Source: Ruoffia sp044336205 (GTDB lineage Bacteria; Bacillota; Bacilli; Lactobacillales; Aerococcaceae). From it: a stretch of DNA of 64,000 nucleotides. A program made the position numbers and the translations under genes. How positions within the stretch are numbered: the stretch's first letter is position 1; each line of letters starts with the position of its first letter. Below, in pieces: positions 37,589 through 47,088 of this stretch. The notes beneath the pieces are model-generated. The model saw nothing but the letters and a program-made list of their open reading frames with translations, was not told the DNA's origin and ran no database searches. The stretch covers positions 992,001 through 1,056,000 of the forward strand of contig CP172318.1 of NCBI GenBank assembly GCA_044336205.1, given 5' to 3'.

Positions 37589-38932
37589 TTAATTACTGGC
37601 TATATCTGGTGCATAATCAACACCAGTTGTATATTCTCCTGAAGCATTCCAAAGTAAGAATTCATGGATGCCGTTTTCGACTAAAGCATTAATTTGAGCT
37701 TGAACTTCATTAGGTCCATATTCCATAAACATCGTAAAGTCTTGTAACCAAGGGCGAGATGTAACGTTATTTTGTACTGGACCTAAAACATATTCTTCTT
37801 CTTGAATATAGGCAATTGTAAATTCATATGGATAATAATCTGGAACATCAAAACCAAAGAATCCTTCACTCCAGTGTGATGGATAAATCATAGAGGACAC
37901 TACGTCAACTCGTTCTGCCATCTGAGCAAAGTTTTGACCAATACCTCGAACATCCGGTGCATCACCTGCTACGGCAGTGTATCCGAATATATCAGCACTA
38001 ACATCAACACCATAAGGCGTTAGACGATTATCGGCATAAGTTAAAAAGTCATTAATCGCAGCAACACGCTCATAACCTTGTTCTTCTGGAATATCTGATT
38101 CAAAAGCTGCATATTCACCGACATCATATTCTAACTGTGTATGGAAAGTTTCGAATCCTTCAGGGAAACGGATGTAGTCAAATTGAATGTCCTTGAAGCC
38201 CATTTGAGCAGCAGATTCTGCAACTGTTAAAACATATTCCCATGCTTCTTGGTTGAATGGATTAATAAATTTAGATCCATTACCATCTGTCCAAGTTTCA
38301 CCTGTCATTGTGTCTTGGAATGATAGGTCTGGGCGAGCTTCCGCAAGTAGATTATCTTTAAACGTAACAATACGAGCAATAGGATAAATATTATTTTCTT
38401 CCAATACTTTTAATACTTTAGCATAATCCACTGAGCCAACAACATTTTGTTGAACCATCTCATTATCTGTTTCAATCGAATGGATTATGTTACCCCAGTC
38501 ATCTTTATAGTCAATGACAACCGCATTAAGATCGGTTTGATTTATGTAATCAATGATATAGTTAAAGTATTCTTCATTACTAATATTCTCAGCCGTAAGG
38601 TAAACTCCCTTAACACCATCTTTAGGGTAGGGGATATCAACACCAGTGTCGTAGAATAAAGCCGAAGGTAACTTCTCAGGTTGAGCTAATAAAGGACCAT
38701 CAGGTATAACTAATCCCTCATATCTATTTGTATTACCTTGAGTGACTTTAGTATGAAAATCACTAATAACTTGATCATCATATTTAGGACTAACGTCTGG
38801 TAAAGTATAATATTCTGGTGTAGATTCTTGGGATTGTTCATTTGAACAGGCTGCTAAAACAAAGATTGTAAGAGTTATAAAGGAAATACTTTTAAGAATC
38901 CGTTTTAGATTATTATTTGCAAAGTTGTACAT
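37589..38932 (-). CDS. Putative glycoside hydrolase lipoprotein (DUF4015 family)
   Basis: 447 residues. Signal peptide with lipobox FVLAAC, so anchored outside the membrane. The TIM-barrel domain (about 100-440) opens with VKGVYLTAENISNEEYF and NAVVIDYKDDWGNI, contains FKDIQFDYIRFPEG and ends with LLWNASGEYT, the pattern of the DUF4015 putative glycosyl hydrolases. Substrate unknown, presumably a surface or environmental polysaccharide. It is downstream of a second lipoprotein gene on the same strand (33 nt), so the two are probably cotranscribed. Confidence 0.88.
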   Translation of the reverse strand: MYNFANNNLKRILKSISFITLTIFVLAACSNEQSQESTPEYYTLPDVSPKYDDQVISDFHTKVTQGNTNRYEGLVIPDGPLLAQPEKLPSALFYDTGVDIPYPKDGVKGVYLTAENISNEEYFNYIIDYINQTDLNAVVIDYKDDWGNIIHSIETDNEMVQQNVVGSVDYAKVLKVLEENNIYPIARIVTFKDNLLAEARPDLSFQDTMTGETWTDGNGSKFINPFNQEAWEYVLTVAESAAQMGFKDIQFDYIRFPEGFETFHTQLEYDVGEYAAFESDIPEEQGYERVAAINDFLTYADNRLTPYGVDVSADIFGYTAVAGDAPDVRGIGQNFAQMAERVDVVSSMIYPSHWSEGFFGFDVPDYYPYEFTIAYIQEEEYVLGPVQNNVTSRPWLQDFTMFMEYGPNEVQAQINALVENGIHEFLLWNASGEYTTGVDYAPDIASN

Positions 38933-38965
38933 ATAAAAAACTCCTCTTGTCTAAATTGCTGACAA

Positions 38966-39607
38966 TTAATTATTTTCTTGTAAATTAGCCAAATATACTT
39001 TAAAGTTAATTAATTGTGTATTGATAGGTTCAAAAAAACCTAAAATACGTTCTAAATTAATATTGTTTGTCGTTTGTAAAACTGCTACGCGATCAAACAC
39101 AGAAAAGAACGATGTATAATCAGTCTCAGGATTGGCTAATGATTTGTAAATAATTGATTCAGTGTCCATATTAGCTGAATAATCAATAATATAAATACTA
39201 AGTTCTTCAGCTAAGCCATTCAGTTGAGAAATATGACTATTTACTTGCTCTACAGGTAATGGAGTTTTAGCACTTTGATTTTCCACTTCTTCAATGAGTG
39301 AGAGTAAATCATTTCGATGTTCGTCTAACTTTGAAAGATGATCTTTGCGTCGTTGTATATTTTGTTGAATCGGCGAGTCATTACTCATGAATCCTGAGAA
39401 ATCATCTGACCCACTATCTAATGTCGTTTCGAATTCAGCCTGAAGATTATTTTCAGCTAATTGAATTTCTGTAAGTTCATTTACTATAGCTGTTATATTT
39501 TCTTGTAATAATGTAATTAATCTATTTGTTCTCTCTACTGCATTATTACAACCAGTAAGAATGAGCGAGACAACTAAGACTACGACAATTTTATTCAATT
39601 GTTTCAT
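38966..39607 (-). CDS. YkyA-like putative cell-wall-binding lipoprotein
   Basis: 213 residues with a signal peptide and lipobox (SLILTGC). The mature part is almost all helical and acidic, with coiled-coil-like stretches (LLQENITAIVNELTEIQLAE; RRKDHLSKLDEHRNDLLSLI), as in the YkyA family of surface lipoproteins. No catalytic motif is visible. It is the first gene of the two-gene minus-strand unit and divergent from lspA, which encodes the signal peptidase that processes it. Confidence 0.7.
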   Translation of the reverse strand: MKQLNKIVVVLVVSLILTGCNNAVERTNRLITLLQENITAIVNELTEIQLAENNLQAEFETTLDSGSDDFSGFMSNDSPIQQNIQRRKDHLSKLDEHRNDLLSLIEEVENQSAKTPLPVEQVNSHISQLNGLAEELSIYIIDYSANMDTESIIYKSLANPETDYTSFFSVFDRVAVLQTTNNINLERILGFFEPINTQLINFKVYLANLQENN

Positions 39608-39652
39608 AAAATCTCCTTAAGTTTTTTTAAAGTTGTTTAAATAATAATAAAA

Positions 39653-39681
39653 TTTAATTTTTACTTAGATTAGTATATAAT
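39653..39681 (+). promoter_or_regulatory. Predicted promoter of lspA-rluD
   Basis: TTTAAT (39653-39658), 17-nt spacer, TATAAT (39676-39681). The -35 is weak, the -10 is perfect. Confidence 0.5.
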
Positions 39682-39741
39682 AAGAATATTAGCAATTCAA
39701 ATATTATTCCGATTTAGGGATTAGAAATATAAGGAGATATA

Positions 39742-40200
39742 ATGTTTTTACCATTTTTAATCGCTGTTTTTTCAATTTTATTGGATCAATATATAAAATT
39801 TTTAACTATTTCTAACTTACAAGTTGGTGAATCAGCATCAGGTATTATTGGAGTTATTGATTTTTTTTACTTGCAGAATACAGGTGCTGGCTGGGGAATG
39901 TTCAGCGGGAGAATTAATCTGCTTGTAATAGTTACTATCCTAGCGGTTATATATATATGTTACTTAATTATTAAGAATAGAGACCATTATCTCTTAGTCA
40001 GAATTGCATATGGGCTAGTGTTAGGTGGTGCTCTGGGGAACTTTATAGATCGAATTCGATTAGGTTATGTCATAGATATGTTTCGCTTAAAATTTATTAA
40101 TTTCCCCATATTCAATGTCGCGGATATCTCTTTGACCTTAGGTGTGATTTTATTAATTAGTGTTATGTTGTTTTATCAAAATTCAGAGGATGTATTATAA
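39742..40200 (+). CDS. lspA: Lipoprotein signal peptidase (signal peptidase II)
   Basis: 152-residue membrane protease with four hydrophobic segments. The conserved boxes are FYLQNTGAGWGMFSG, GGALGNFIDRIRLGYVIDM (first catalytic Asp) and FPIFNVADISLTLG (second catalytic Asp). It overlaps rluD by one base (TAATG), the usual lspA-rluD pairing. It would process the two lipoproteins encoded just upstream on the other strand. Confidence 0.97.
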   Translation: MFLPFLIAVFSILLDQYIKFLTISNLQVGESASGIIGVIDFFYLQNTGAGWGMFSGRINLLVIVTILAVIYICYLIIKNRDHYLLVRIAYGLVLGGALGNFIDRIRLGYVIDMFRLKFINFPIFNVADISLTLGVILLISVMLFYQNSEDVL

Positions 40201-41138
40201 TGACGAATATAAAAGAAATAAAAAAATTTAATTTAGCAGGTGAAAAAGGGAGAGTTGATAAAATTCTCGTCGATTTGCTCTCTGATGAATCAATTAGTCG
40301 TTCCACTGTTCAAAAACTGTTAAAAGATGAGTTAGTTAAAGTCAATAATGAACTTGTGAAAGCTAATTATAAAGTTGAGGGTACAGAGTCCATTGAAGTA
40401 ATTATTCCTATGGAAGAAAACCTCAATATCGTAGGAGAAAATATACCGTTAGACATTTTATTCGAAGACGATGATTTACTTGTTATTAATAAGCCAGCAG
40501 GGATGGTTGTCCATCCTTCAAAAGGTCACCCATCAAAAACTCTAGTGAATGCATTGGTTTATTATTTAGGTAATAACCTGTCTAATAATGGTGAAGGAAT
40601 TCGACCAGGAATTGTACATAGAATTGATAAAGATACTTCTGGGTTAATCGTGGTTGCCAAAAATAACTTTGCACATCAAAAATTAGCTGACCAATTGGTA
40701 GATCATTCTATGGGAAGAACTTATGTAGCTTTAGTTAATGGCGTAATTGAATCTCCATCTGGAACTATTGAAGCACCGATTAAAAGGGATAATCAAAACC
40801 GCATTAAATTTACTACTGATCATGATGGTAAATTTGCTATAACGCAATTTAAAGTATTAGAAACTTTTTCAAATAATACTTTAGTAGAAGTTGAATTAAA
40901 AACCGGTCGTACACATCAAATACGTGTCCATTTAGAATTTATTGGTCACCCAATTGTGGGAGATCCATTATATAGACAAGGCGTTGGACAAATGAAAGGC
41001 CAGTTAGCCTCTCTAAATGACGGGCAATTTCTACATGCGAGATCAATTCATTTTACCCATCCGAGAACTAATGAAAAGATGGTGTTCACAACGGAATTAC
41101 CTGAGAAGTTCGAAGAAGTATTAAAAACCTTAAAGTAA
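40200..41138 (+). CDS. rluD: Ribosomal large subunit pseudouridine synthase, RluD type
   Basis: 312 residues. N-terminal S4 RNA-binding domain (RVDKILVDLLSDESISRSTV), then the pseudouridine synthase domain with the catalytic Asp in GIVHRIDKDTSGLIVVAKN. VNKPAGMVVHPS-type sequence and KTGRTHQIRVHLEFIGHPIV are conserved. Translationally coupled to lspA. Confidence 0.95.
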   Translation: MTNIKEIKKFNLAGEKGRVDKILVDLLSDESISRSTVQKLLKDELVKVNNELVKANYKVEGTESIEVIIPMEENLNIVGENIPLDILFEDDDLLVINKPAGMVVHPSKGHPSKTLVNALVYYLGNNLSNNGEGIRPGIVHRIDKDTSGLIVVAKNNFAHQKLADQLVDHSMGRTYVALVNGVIESPSGTIEAPIKRDNQNRIKFTTDHDGKFAITQFKVLETFSNNTLVEVELKTGRTHQIRVHLEFIGHPIVGDPLYRQGVGQMKGQLASLNDGQFLHARSIHFTHPRTNEKMVFTTELPEKFEEVLKTLK

Positions 41139-41215
41139 TACAGAACAAGTTATTATAATTTAATAAAATTTTATGATAAAATAAACTATATTGCCATAAA
41201 TCAGGAGGTTTTTAG

Positions 41216-41920
41216 ATGTCAATTAATGATAAAATTCTTGATAAGATTAGAAATTTACTTTCATTAGCCGAAGATGGGGGTAATGACGAAGAGAGTCAGA
41301 CAGCATTGTTGATGGCTCAGAAGTTAATGCTAAAACATAAAATTTCCCAAGACGAACTTAATGAGGGTGGAAGACAAGAGATTGTTATTAAATCACTTTC
41401 GGTATATAAACGATTATATTGGTGGGAAAAAATTTTAGTTAAAATAATTGCAGAGAATTTTAGAGTTATGTTTTATGTTCAAAGTAATCGCCTACCTCAT
41501 CAAAAAAGTGTTCAAAGAAAACTTGTTCTTATGGGCTATCCAGAAGATGTTGAATTGGCCTATGAAGTATTTTATTTGGCAGCAGAATCAATGAAACATT
41601 ACGCAGGTGTTCATATAAAAGAAAATACGCAAGATACTAGCAAAGGCCAAGCTCATGTAAGAAAGTCTTATTATCAAGGTTTTATGGATGGACTACAACA
41701 TAAATTTGCCAAGCAAAGAGAAGAGATGGCAGACGCAAATGAGAAATATGCCTTGATTATTCAAGTTCCTCAAGATGTAGTCGATAAATTCAATCAAGAA
41801 ATTAATGGTTCACTCGCATTTAAACGTCCTAATCTAAATCGAGAAAGTGAAGCATATTACGATGGCTATGATCGTGGGTCTACTTTATCACTTACTAACA
41901 AATTTATTGAGACTAAATAA
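41216..41920 (+). CDS. DUF2786 domain protein
   Basis: 234 residues. The N-terminal 50 residues (KILDKIRNLLSLAEDGGNDE, then ALLMAQKLMLKHKIS) are the DUF2786 motif; the remainder (YWWEKILVKIIAENFRV and so on) resembles the domain usually attached to it. No membrane or secretion signal. DUF2786 proteins are often phage- or plasmid-linked, but base composition here is like its neighbours. Function unknown. Confidence 0.85.
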   Translation: MSINDKILDKIRNLLSLAEDGGNDEESQTALLMAQKLMLKHKISQDELNEGGRQEIVIKSLSVYKRLYWWEKILVKIIAENFRVMFYVQSNRLPHQKSVQRKLVLMGYPEDVELAYEVFYLAAESMKHYAGVHIKENTQDTSKGQAHVRKSYYQGFMDGLQHKFAKQREEMADANEKYALIIQVPQDVVDKFNQEINGSLAFKRPNLNRESEAYYDGYDRGSTLSLTNKFIETK

Positions 41921-41940
41921 TATTATATTATTAATATATA

Positions 41941-41988
41941 AACACTATAGTACAAGCTTTTTTCAGTTGTGAACTGTAGTGTTTGTTT
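41941..41988 (+). terminator. Terminator after the DUF2786 gene
   Basis: aacactatagt (41941-41951) pairs with actgtagtgtt (41973-41983), one non-Watson-Crick position, followed by tgttttt. Confidence 0.75.
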
Positions 41989-42003
41989 TTGTATAAATAA
42001 TTT

Positions 42004-42041
42004 TGGTATCGTTATCAATATTATATAAATATTGGTATAAT
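42004..42041 (+). promoter_or_regulatory. Promoter with a possible cre site upstream of the pyruvate-kinase-like gene
   Basis: TATAAT at 42036-42041, preceded by TG (extended -10, ttggtataat). The sequence TGGTATCGTTATCA (42004-42017) matches the CcpA cre consensus TGWNANCGNTNWCA except at one position and overlaps the expected -35. Carbon catabolite control of this gene is therefore plausible. Confidence 0.45.
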
Positions 42042-42074
42042 TATAAATGAATAAATTATTAAGGAGTGTGTACG

Positions 42075-43604
42075 ATGGAGAAAACAGATCGTGATCTTCA
42101 AACTGAATTACTTAATGATCTCATTGAATTATATAAGGACGTGAGAACTGAATCAGAACACGAATTCAATGTACTTGAAGCTAATATAGTTCGAGAAGAA
42201 TTCAAAGCGAGTGCAAAAAACTTATTAGCCTACTTGGCATTAAGACGCCGTGATATCCGTGATCTACAAGCGGAATTATCTAGTTGGGGTTTATCTAGTT
42301 TGGGGCGTTCTGAATCTCGAGCTTTATTTACATTAGAGTCAGTTATTAAACGCTTAAGTAGTACATTGGGAACAGAAGTGAATATTGATCAACCTTCACT
42401 TCATTATTCGACTGCTGGTCAACAACGTCTTCTTCAAAATACACAATTATTTTTTGGGGAAGCTTCTGACAATCGTCAAACCCGAATAATGGTTACAATG
42501 CCCACAGAAGTAAGTGAAGATAAAAAACTTGTTCGCCGTTTTATTAAGAGTGGTATGAATATTGCGCGAATAAATGCTGCACATGACAATCCAGAAATTT
42601 GGAAAGCAATGATTGAGAATATTCATGATATAGCTGAAGAAGAAGGAAAATCTATAAAAATTTTGATAGACATTGCAGGACCTAAAATTAGAACCGATTG
42701 GATCTTCACACGATTTAAAAAGCCTAAAGTACAAGCAGGCGATAAAATTCGAATGACAAGAAACTATCATTCATTACCTTCGTTAGATGATGATATTAAA
42801 GTAACAGTAGGTTGCAGTGTTTCAAACATTTTTAACAAGTTAAAAATAGATGATCCTGTACTTTTAGATGATGGTGCTGTAGAGATGCGTGTTCAATCAG
42901 TTAATGATGAAGAAGCAATCTTAAACGTTGAGAAAGTGAAAGGTAATTCATTAAGAATCAAAGCGGAGAAAGGACTTAATTTTCCTCAAACTGAGTTCGA
43001 TGTGGATGTTATTACCGAAGCAGATAAAGAATCCATACGTTTTGCTGTTGAACATGCAGATATGATAGGATATTCATTTATTCGAACTGCAAAAGATATT
43101 GAAGAAATTCAAAATGAGATACAAAGAGCGACTGATCGACCACTTAGTGAAATACCTTTAACACTTAAAATCGAAACGATTCAAGCTATGAATAACTTGC
43201 CAGAAGTTGTACTAAAAGCTGGTAGTAAGAATCCAATTTCTGTAATGATTGCAAGGGGAGACTTAGCAGTTGAAAGTGGATATGTAAGATTGGCTGAACT
43301 ACAACAAGAAATTTTATGGATTTGTGAAGCGTCAGATACTCCAGTCATCTGGGGAACAGAAGTATTAGCTACCATGCTAGAAGAAGGGATTCCTTCTAGG
43401 GCTGAAGTGACGGATGCCGCTGAAGGTAGTCGTGCTGAGTGTGTGATGTTGAATAAAGGTACTTATTTACCTGAAACGATTCAAATGCTCCATGATATTT
43501 TAGTTAAGATGGAAGAACACCAAGTGAAAAAAACACCGAAACTTCGATCCTTAAAGATTGCAAAAATGAACGTTTTTGATAATACTAGAGATAGAAGTAA
43601 ATAG
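42075..43604 (+). CDS. Pyruvate-kinase-like protein with an N-terminal helical extension
   Basis: 509 residues. About 120 N-terminal helical residues (LAYLALRRRDIRDLQAELSS and then WGLSSLGRSESRALFTLESV) precede a pyruvate kinase barrel: RIMVTMPTEVSED, MNIARINAAHDN (for MNVARxNFSHG), IAGPKIRT, LKIETIQAM (catalytic KIE) and VMIARGDLAVESG. The regulatory C-terminal domain of ordinary pyruvate kinase is missing. It belongs to the atypical pyruvate kinase family; whether it makes ATP from PEP is unproven. Start ATG follows aaggag by about 9 nt. Confidence 0.85.
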   Translation: MEKTDRDLQTELLNDLIELYKDVRTESEHEFNVLEANIVREEFKASAKNLLAYLALRRRDIRDLQAELSSWGLSSLGRSESRALFTLESVIKRLSSTLGTEVNIDQPSLHYSTAGQQRLLQNTQLFFGEASDNRQTRIMVTMPTEVSEDKKLVRRFIKSGMNIARINAAHDNPEIWKAMIENIHDIAEEEGKSIKILIDIAGPKIRTDWIFTRFKKPKVQAGDKIRMTRNYHSLPSLDDDIKVTVGCSVSNIFNKLKIDDPVLLDDGAVEMRVQSVNDEEAILNVEKVKGNSLRIKAEKGLNFPQTEFDVDVITEADKESIRFAVEHADMIGYSFIRTAKDIEEIQNEIQRATDRPLSEIPLTLKIETIQAMNNLPEVVLKAGSKNPISVMIARGDLAVESGYVRLAELQQEILWICEASDTPVIWGTEVLATMLEEGIPSRAEVTDAAEGSRAECVMLNKGTYLPETIQMLHDILVKMEEHQVKKTPKLRSLKIAKMNVFDNTRDRSK

Positions 43605-43632
43605 TTGAAATCCCTAACTTTTTGAGGTGATG

Positions 43633-44328
43633 ATGATTAAATTTATATCCTTTTTAACGTTAAGTATCTTTTTTGCTCTGATTCCGATGAGAGTTAATTG
43701 TCAATCTTTATCCGCTTTTGATGTATTTAATCAAGTTGGATCCGAAAATTTACTTGAAGATAACCGTTTAATGCCAGAAGATGTTGAGGGCGCTATCGTA
43801 CATAAACCGATATTTCCTGAAAATTACAATAAGATTGATAGGAAATCTATGCCCGAAAATGGTGTAGATAAAGGATATACCCGAGATAGCTTGACAGTTA
43901 ATGGATACGAGTTTGTTTATGAAAATTTGCGAGAAAATCTTGGTTATGGTGATGACTTTGATTATATGAATGAAGTGCTAGTCCAAAATAAAGTAGCCTA
44001 TGTTGGTAATAATAATATCAATACATTTTTTGGACATTATTATGACTTAACGGGAGACGGGGTATTTAATCCTTTGGTTGATCAGAATTTATTAGAAGTT
44101 GGTTATGAAGTTGTGATAACCGATGAGAATGGTCTAAGCAAAGGGTACCAAATTAGTCAAACATTAGAATTTTTACACGGGGACCAACATCTTCAATTTT
44201 ATGGAGATGACTACATACCTGGGTTAGCGTATTATGGTAATGGTGATGATATGGTTTATATACAGTATTGTCGTTGGGACATCCAAAACGGGTTATTAAT
44301 AACCAATATCGGCTATAGAGTATGGTAA
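43633..44328 (+). CDS. Secreted protein with a sortase-like C-terminal region
   Basis: 231 residues. Residues 1-20 form a signal peptide (MIKFISFLTLSIFFALIPM). The C-terminal half has FFGHYYDLTGDGVFNPLVD then VGYEVVITDENGLSKGYQIS, which resembles the sortase core (GH... F..L..l..GD.v...d..g..Y.v), and ends VYIQYCRWDIQNGLLITNIG, with a Cys where sortases have theirs. I see no Arg in the usual place after the Cys, so catalysis is doubtful. It begins 28 nt after the pyruvate-kinase-like gene. Family assignment is tentative. Confidence 0.55.
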   Translation: MIKFISFLTLSIFFALIPMRVNCQSLSAFDVFNQVGSENLLEDNRLMPEDVEGAIVHKPIFPENYNKIDRKSMPENGVDKGYTRDSLTVNGYEFVYENLRENLGYGDDFDYMNEVLVQNKVAYVGNNNINTFFGHYYDLTGDGVFNPLVDQNLLEVGYEVVITDENGLSKGYQISQTLEFLHGDQHLQFYGDDYIPGLAYYGNGDDMVYIQYCRWDIQNGLLITNIGYRVW

Positions 44329-44348
44329 AAAAGAAAGTATATTTGATA

Positions 44349-44374
44349 AAAGCTAGGTCAATTCCTAGCTTTTT
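44349..44374 (+). terminator. Terminator after the sortase-like gene
   Basis: Perfect 9-bp stem aaagctagg (44349-44357) with cctagcttt (44364-44372), 6-nt loop, then TT. Confidence 0.88.
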
Positions 44375-44410
44375 CCATTGTAATTATTTTACTGACTGGA
44401 GGCGAATAGA

Positions 44411-44692
44411 TTGACGATTATTTTATTGACGGTATCTTTTATTATCGATGATTCATACTCACTTAAAGAAAAACGTAGAATTGTGAAAAGTATTGTCCAT
44501 AAAGCGCAAGATAGATTTAAAGTTTCGAGTGCAGAAGTAAATTACCTTGATATAGTTAATCAAAGTGAAATTGCTTTTGTAATGGTGGCGAGTAATTATA
44601 AAGTTGCTAGAGGGCATATGGAGAAAATATTTCATTTTATTGAAGAGAATTACCCTATTCAAATTTATCAATATAATTTTAGTAAACTTTAA
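44411..44692 (+). CDS. DUF503 (YlxP-like) protein
   Basis: 93 residues, normal length for the family. It has the hallmark SYSLKEKRRIVKSIVHKAQD (usually SLKEKR..v..i..r....FN.SvAEv) and IAFVMVASNYKVARGHMEKI. Start is a TTG preceded by ctggagg. The Bacillus homologue sits by rbfA and infB; here it is alone. A ribosome-related role is suggested for the family but unproven. Confidence 0.92.
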   Translation: MTIILLTVSFIIDDSYSLKEKRRIVKSIVHKAQDRFKVSSAEVNYLDIVNQSEIAFVMVASNYKVARGHMEKIFHFIEENYPIQIYQYNFSKL

Positions 44693-44712
44693 AAGTTGAA
44701 ATAATTATGTAC

Positions 44713-44741
44713 TTGAACCCTGTCTTATTATTATGTATAGT
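44713..44741 (+). promoter_or_regulatory. Predicted promoter of the deoxynucleoside kinase gene
   Basis: TTGAAC (44713-44718), 17-nt spacer, TATAGT (44736-44741). The leader that follows can fold (acacaa/ttgtgt with inner aatgt/acatt). Confidence 0.55.
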
Positions 44742-44861
44742 ATTTGAGTATGATTTTTTCAAATGAGTAAATTATTACTTGGAAACACAATATATAGTGG
44801 TGAAATGTACTGACTGACATTACATGTTGTGTATGATAAATTTGAAAGAGGAGAGGGGTCG

Positions 44862-45530
44862 ATGGCAATTATAGTTGTTGGAGGTATGATTGGAGCCGGA
44901 AAAACGAGTGTCGCAGAATTAATCAGCCAAGCTTTAAATTCAGAAGTTTTTTATGAAAATGTGGATGATAACGACATTTTACCTTTGTTTTACACGGCTT
45001 CAGAGGAAGAGCAGAATTTAAAAAGATATCCATTCCTATTGCAGCTAGAATTTTTGAGCAGTCGTTTTTATAGTATTAAAGAAGCTTTATACCATAGAAA
45101 TAATGTATTAGATCGTTCAATTTATGAAGATTGGTATTTTGCAAAAGTAAATAATGATTTAGGGAGAATTTCAGATATAGAGTTTAATATTTATGAGAAA
45201 CTATTAAATAACATGCTCGAAGAATTAGATGAATTACCAAAGAAATCACCAGATTTGATGGTATATTTAACAGGATCATTTGATACTATTCTTAAACGTA
45301 TTAGTATGAGAGGTCGAGACTTTGAGCAAGATGCTGGTCTTGTTGAATATTATCATACTTTATGGTCTGGTTACGATGATTGGGTAGATAACCATTATCA
45401 CGCTTCACAAGTGTTAAAAATTAACATTGATGAATTTGACATTGTCCATAATCCCACGGATGCTATGGAAGTCATTAGTCAAGTCAAAACAAAACTAAAA
45501 GAAATTGAAAAAATTGAAATAATAAAATAA
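44862..45530 (+). CDS. Deoxynucleoside kinase (deoxyadenosine/deoxyguanosine type)
   Basis: 222 residues. P-loop GGMIGAGKTSVAELI, the substrate-binding ENVDDNDILPLFY (E-x-v at position typical of dNK), the DRSIYEDWYFAK motif (DRS, catalytic Glu/Arg) and the lid RISMRGRDFEQD are visible. It phosphorylates salvaged deoxynucleosides. ATG at 44862 has gaggag 7-9 nt upstream; the in-frame GTG at 44829 does not. Confidence 0.93.
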   Translation: MAIIVVGGMIGAGKTSVAELISQALNSEVFYENVDDNDILPLFYTASEEEQNLKRYPFLLQLEFLSSRFYSIKEALYHRNNVLDRSIYEDWYFAKVNNDLGRISDIEFNIYEKLLNNMLEELDELPKKSPDLMVYLTGSFDTILKRISMRGRDFEQDAGLVEYYHTLWSGYDDWVDNHYHASQVLKINIDEFDIVHNPTDAMEVISQVKTKLKEIEKIEIIK

Positions 45531-45540
45531 GTATTGAAAG

Positions 45541-45580
45541 AATGAGCCTAACTGTTAACATTAACGGTTAGGCTCATTTA
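45541..45580. terminator. Bidirectional terminator between the deoxynucleoside kinase and oxidase genes
   Basis: aatgagcctaac (45541-45552) pairs with gttaggctcatt (45567-45578), extended inside by ttaa pairing; genes on both sides converge here. Confidence 0.9.
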
Positions 45581-45612
45581 TTAAGTTGTAAAACATAATG
45601 ATAATATTAACA

Positions 45613-46970
45613 TTAATCAAATATTTTACGTGGATTGAGACGGTTATCGGGATCTAAGGCATGTTTTATTGCTTTTAGATAATGTAAATACTCATCAGTC
45701 ATTACTTGTTTGAAGTAAGTTTTTTTAACAAGTCCAATTCCATGCTCAGCTGATGGAAGCCCCCCAACTTCTGATACATAGTTGTATAATTTTGTTAATA
45801 CTGTATGTTTCAGAGCTTCCCATTCACTATCGTGCAAGTTACCCCTTAAGATAGAAGAGTGAACATTCCCATCTCCCGCATGTCCAAAACTAATAAACTT
45901 CATTCCACTCTCAGATTCTACTTCATGTGTGAACTTGAAAAAATTGACAAATTCATTAACAGGCACAGAAAAATCTAAAGGCTCTTGTTGAGAAATTGTC
46001 ATAATTCCAGCGAGAATATTATCCCTTAATTGCCAAGCTGTCTTACTATCATCTTCAGATAATATAAGAAATTCGACAGCACCATGGTCAAATACCACTG
46101 ATTCGAGTCTTTTTGCTTCTACCTCAATGACAGATTGGTGCATACCATCTAAGGTCATTAACAGATATGCAACACCTTCCTTAGAAGGAAAGTCTAAACC
46201 TAACAATTGCTCACTGTAGGCTATCGCACGACGTTCAAAAAATTCTACAGCAGTAATATCAAGTCCTTTCCTTAATATAGATAGTACGGCTTCTGCAGCA
46301 TCATCTAGGTCATTAAAGGCGGCGATATAGGAATGTTTGAATTTTGGCAATGGAATGACTTTTAAATATATCTTGGTGATAATACCCAATGTTCCCTCTG
46401 AACCAATGAATAAATGGTTTAAATTGTAAGCGGAACTATTTTTTATTGCAATACTTCCTGTTTCTAATACATCACCATTGGCCATTACAACTTCCATTTT
46501 ACGGACATATTCACGGGTTGTGCCATATTTGACTGCTCGCATACCTCCGGCATTTGTAGCGACATTTCCTCCGATAGTCCTTGTTTAGCTCTTGGATCAG
46601 GTGGGTAGAAATATCCTTTAGACTCTACAAATTCCTGAATCTCCCCATTTGTTACACCAGGCTCAACCGTTACGGTTAAGGTTTCTTCATCAAACTCAAT
46701 GATTCGATTCATTTTACTTAAATCAATAATTAACTCACCACCAAACACTGTTGTTGCGTCTGATAGGCCAGTGTTTGCACCATACGTTACAATTGATAAC
46801 TCCTTTTCATTGGCATATCTAACTAAAGCAACAACTTCAGAACGGTTGGTAGGGTATGCTACAGCATGGACATCAAGTAATTCATTCTGATGAGAACGCT
46901 TGTAAAATTCAGGAATCTCTGAACCACTTAATAGTCTTAAGGGGTCTTTGATAATAGAATCCAAACTCAT
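45613..46970 (-). pseudogene. FAD-linked oxidase, GlcD/D-lactate dehydrogenase type, frameshifted
   Basis: N-terminal half (46970 down to about 46580): FAD-binding PCMH domain with AVAYPTNRSEVVALVRYANE and VTYGANTGLSDAT, then EPGVTNGEIQEF and YPPDPRAKQG. One base is then missing (about 46574-46582): the other frame reads TIGGNVATNAGGMRAVKYG, the expected continuation, and carries on through FAD-oxidase C (SFGHAGDGNVHSSIL, SAEHGIGLVK) to the stop. Corrected length is 452 residues, normal for the family. Unlike most other breaks here, this one is not in an obvious homopolymer run. ATG at 46970 follows gaggagg. The substrate is probably a 2-hydroxy acid such as D-lactate or glycolate. Confidence 0.87.
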
Positions 46971-47088
46971 TATAATCCTCCTCTGTATTAAAGCCTTATA
47001 ATACAACTAGAATAGCAAATATGATACAATTTGTCATGCCATTAAAATCTATAAAAGTTAGATAAAACAATGAAAGAAGGACGATAAG

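Noticed and set aside
46699..46890. Small + strand open frame opposite the FAD oxidase
   Set aside because: Shadow frame of the conserved PCMH domain with no ribosome site.
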